This document shows positions 30,810 to 32,745 of a stretch of 32,745 nucleotides of DNA, piece by piece; position 1 is the stretch's first letter; the number at the start of each line of letters is the position of its first letter. The stretch is from Bacillota bacterium. GTDB lineage: Bacteria; Bacillota; Clostridia; Peptostreptococcales; Anaerovoracaceae. A program made the translations under genes and the position numbers. The DNA is taken from assembly GCA_017556505.1 (NCBI GenBank), contig JAFYNS010000075.1, positions 1 to 32,745 on the forward strand, read 5' to 3'. The notes beneath the pieces were generated by a model. The model was not told the DNA's origin. It worked only from the letters and a program-made list of their open reading frames with translations, and did not search any database.

Positions 30810-32231
30810 CTATCTTCTTCCGTCCCAGCAGTAGGTGCAGAGTTTTTCTTTCGGCAGACCGGTGGCTTCAATCATATCGTCCAGACGGCAGAAACGAAGG
30901 GTAGTGAAGCCCATTTCCTTACGGATTTCTTCTACCATAGCATCGTACTTTTCAGTGTTCGGATCTGCGTATTCAGCCAGAGTTTCCCTGGTTTCCTGAC
31001 CATCTTCCAGTCTGTGTATGACACGTCTGGAAATCAGGTCCATTTCGGACTTGGATCTGGAGAAGTTAATGTAGCGGCAGCCGTACATAATCGGCGGACA
31101 TGCCGGACGGATGTGAAGTTCCTTAGCCCCGATTTCAAAGAGGAATTCTGCAGTTTCGCGCAGCTGGGTGCCTCTTACGATGGAGTCATCGATGAGAACG
31201 ATACGCTTGCCGCGGATCAGTTCGTCTACGGTCAGCAGCTTCATCTTGGCAATCAGGTCACGCTTGGACTGGATAGACGGTGTAAAAGAACGCATCCAGG
31301 TCGGAGTATATTTTATAAACGGACGGGCAAACGGAACGTGAGAAGCGTTTGCATAACCAACAGCAGCTGCAATACCGGATTCAGGAACACCTGCTACGAT
31401 GTCTGCACTGACATCACCGATTTCAGCGTCACGTTTGGCCATGTTTTCACCGGTGCGGTTACGCATTCTTTCTACAGAGATACCTTCATAGGAAGTAGCA
31501 GGGAAACCGTAATATACCCACAGGAAGGTACAGATCTTCATATCGTCGCCTGGTTCCAGAAGGGTTACACAGCTTCTTTCTGTGATTACCACGATTTCAC
31601 CAGGTCCCAGTTCCTTATAATCTTCATACTGGAGGTTTCTGTATGCAAAGCTTTCGAAGCTTACGCAGTAACCATCTTCTTTCTTACCCACTGTAATCGG
31701 TGTTCTGCCCTGAATATCTCTTGCCGCATATACGCCGGCCTGATTCATCAGCAGGATGGACATGGAGCCGTCAATCACTTCCTGGGCATAGTGAATCCCT
31801 TCAATCAGATTTCCCTTCTGATTAATCAGTGCTGCTACCAGTTCGGTTGCATTGATTTCGCCGCCGCTCATTTCCTGGAAATGGCCGTGACCGTTGTCAA
31901 ACAGACCCTGAACCAGCTGGTCCGCATTGTTAATCTTACCTACGGTGGCCAGTGCGTAGGTACCGTGGTGAGAACGGATGATCAGAGGCTGCGGCTCATA
32001 GTCGGAAATACATCCGATACCGAATTTGCCCTTCATGCTCATCATATCTTTACCGAATTTTGTACGGAAAGAAGCATTCTCAATATTATGAATTGCACGG
32101 TCAAATCCCTTTTCAGTGTCATATACCGCCATCCCTCCGCGGCGAGGTCCCAGATGGGTCTGATAGTCTACCCCAAAATATAAGTCAAATACGCAGTCAT
32201 CCTGCGATGCTGCGCCGAAAAATCCGCCCAT
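30810..32231 (-). CDS. Amidophosphoribosyltransferase (PurF) paralog without the glutaminase nucleophile
   Basis: 473 residues with both PurF domains in order. Ntn-type glutaminase half: about 1-230. It should begin MCG; here it begins MGGFFGA, so no Cys can become the N-terminal nucleophile, and no propeptide is present. The oxyanion motif NGN of PurF reads VGK (97-99). The PRTase half (about 255-440) is well kept: GVPESGIAAA, the PRPP loop VLIDDSIVRGTQ (345-356) and SRSKSEMD. Cysteines matching the four [4Fe-4S] ligands of Bacillus-type PurF are retained: C234, C385, C465 and C468 (LCTYCWD). It may be ammonia-dependent, regulatory or act on another amine. AAGGAG precedes the ATG. It leads a unit with nudC and the Fe-S reductase. 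Confidence 0.85.
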   Translation of the reverse strand: MGGFFGAASQDDCVFDLYFGVDYQTHLGPRRGGMAVYDTEKGFDRAIHNIENASFRTKFGKDMMSMKGKFGIGCISDYEPQPLIIRSHHGTYALATVGKINNADQLVQGLFDNGHGHFQEMSGGEINATELVAALINQKGNLIEGIHYAQEVIDGSMSILLMNQAGVYAARDIQGRTPITVGKKEDGYCVSFESFAYRNLQYEDYKELGPGEIVVITERSCVTLLEPGDDMKICTFLWVYYGFPATSYEGISVERMRNRTGENMAKRDAEIGDVSADIVAGVPESGIAAAVGYANASHVPFARPFIKYTPTWMRSFTPSIQSKRDLIAKMKLLTVDELIRGKRIVLIDDSIVRGTQLRETAEFLFEIGAKELHIRPACPPIMYGCRYINFSRSKSEMDLISRRVIHRLEDGQETRETLAEYADPNTEKYDAMVEEIRKEMGFTTLRFCRLDDMIEATGLPKEKLCTYCWDGRR

Positions 32232-32268
32232 ATACGTTCACGCTCCTTGTTTTCTTTCTCGAATATAC

Positions 32269-32313
32269 GTGCAGAAAACTGCACCACTGCTCTTCAGTGT
32301 ATCACATTTTCTG
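32269..32313. promoter_or_regulatory. Leader/promoter region of the PurF-like operon with nested inverted repeats
   Basis: GTGCAG, AAAA, CTGCAC (32269-32284) is a perfect 16-bp inverted repeat. A second pairing brings CAGAAAA (32272-32278) and CACTG (32285-32289) against CAGTG (32295-32299) and TTTTCTG (32307-32313), mutually exclusive with the first. A candidate extended -10, TGATACACT on the minus strand, overlaps at about 32304-32296. The alternative folds could be regulatory, or the first repeat an operator. No T-run follows, so it is not called a terminator. Confidence 0.35.
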
Positions 32314-32332
32314 ACAATTTACTATAAATATT

Positions 32333-32745
32333 TTACTTCCACTCAAACCCACCGGCGCCGTCAGCTTCCAGCGTGCTGCTGAAGAAGGTCTTTGCCATTT
32401 CAATCAGGTAAGTGATGTCTTTTGCACCTGCGCTTTCATAGGAGGAATGCATAGCCAGCTGCGGCAGGCCAATATCTACGGAGTTTACGGATACCTGGGA
32501 TGTGGAAATGTTCCCCAGAGTGGAGCCGCCGGCGATGTCTGACCGATTGGTATAAATCTGTGCCGGCACCTCCGCCTTTTCACAGAGCATCTTCAGCACG
32601 GCTGCAGATACCGAATCTGACGAATATTTCTGATTGCCGCTGAACTTGATAACGATGCCGCCGTTCATCTTCGGACGGTTCACAGAATCAGACAGATCTC
32701 CCCGGTTTGGATGGACTGCATGAGCATTGTCAGCGGAAATCAGAA
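32333..32745 (-). CDS. M18-family aminopeptidase, C-terminal part, cut by window edge
   Basis: About 137 C-terminal residues are present and the reading frame runs off the right edge. The frame continues upstream of the internal GTG at 32683 as SADNAHAVHPNRGDLSD, which is the family motif with a metal-binding histidine. Later motifs include PKMNGGIVIKF, YTNRSDIAGGSTLGNIS (DIAGGSTLG is highly conserved) and IGLPQLAMHSSYES with the C-terminal metal-binding histidine. M18 enzymes are dodecameric zinc aminopeptidases of the cytosol that remove N-terminal acidic or other residues. It ends about 100 bases before the PurF-like gene. Confidence 0.92.
   Translation of the reverse strand, partial: LISADNAHAVHPNRGDLSDSVNRPKMNGGIVIKFSGNQKYSSDSVSAAVLKMLCEKAEVPAQIYTNRSDIAGGSTLGNISTSQVSVNSVDIGLPQLAMHSSYESAGAKDITYLIEMAKTFFSSTLEADGAGGFEWK

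Noticed and set aside
30660-32183. 507-codon plus-strand frame opposite the PurF-like gene
   Set aside because: Antisense shadow with low-complexity His/Phe-rich translation; the minus strand carries clear PurF motifs.
32269-32313. Terminator of the M18 aminopeptidase gene
   Set aside because: Inverted repeats are present but no T-run follows on the minus strand.
32333-32683. A complete 116-residue small protein starting at the GTG at 32683
   Set aside because: The frame continues upstream with the conserved M18 motif DNAHAVHPN, so this is only an internal codon of a truncated gene.

Overview
The window reads like a chromosome segment of a spore-forming, anaerobic Firmicute of the Clostridia, most likely Lachnospiraceae. 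The evidence is the cotJABC spore-coat operon, a PdaA-type spore-cortex deacetylase, Gram-positive style ribosome binding sites, the moderate GC content, an aldo/keto reductase fused to a two-cluster ferredoxin domain, and a very large secreted protein ending in a Clostridia-type fibronectin-like domain. Genus is not determinable by eye. No tRNA, rRNA, CRISPR array, transposase or phage gene was seen. Nearly everything is on the minus strand; only cotJABC is on the plus strand.

Layout. (1) 1-509: AT-rich flank with the first codons of a minus-strand gene, its strong promoter with two copies of an operator, and the terminator of the next unit. (2) 5368-454, minus: a MarR regulator with a large palindromic operator, a heterodimeric ABC exporter with one degenerate ATP site, and an FMN-binding split-barrel protein; this looks like a self-repressed drug or xenobiotic efflux operon. 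(3) 15525-5401, minus: a seven-gene unit with a recognisable promoter. It encodes malic enzyme, a 1613-residue fusion (HD hydrolase, helical repeats, NadD-like nucleotidyltransferase, GNAT-like and PRTase-like parts), a lactate/malate dehydrogenase-like protein, an Fe-S flavoprotein-like reductase, a nicotinamidase-like hydrolase, a class V aminotransferase without the desulfurase cysteine, and a small membrane protein. The shared theme is nicotinamide nucleotides and redox. This is the best candidate here for an undescribed system. (4) 17034-15511: a single-chain chorismate mutase, shikimate dehydrogenase and shikimate kinase. (5) 19019-17103: a KdpDE-like two-component pair lacking the KdpD sensory half and with no kdp pump genes. 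(6) 19095-20402, plus: cotJABC with a candidate sporulation promoter and a strong terminator. (7) 27997-20402, minus: a secreted 2.1-kDa-residue-scale (about 2117 residues) protein combining three beta-helix-like repeats, a purple-acid-phosphatase-like metallophosphoesterase and a NAGPA-type phosphodiester glycosidase, followed by a YibE/F membrane protein. The promoter carries four 11-12 bp spaced TTTAC/TTAACA-like boxes resembling a Pho box. (8) 32231-28004: a PurF paralog that lacks the glutaminase nucleophile, NudC, an Fe-S aldo/keto reductase, then a terminator hairpin whose 3' arm is the ribosome binding site of pdaA. (9) The right edge holds the C-terminal part of an M18 aminopeptidase.

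All functional statements come from reading motifs by eye; no database search was run. Residue numbers are counted by hand and may be off by one or two in the longest proteins.
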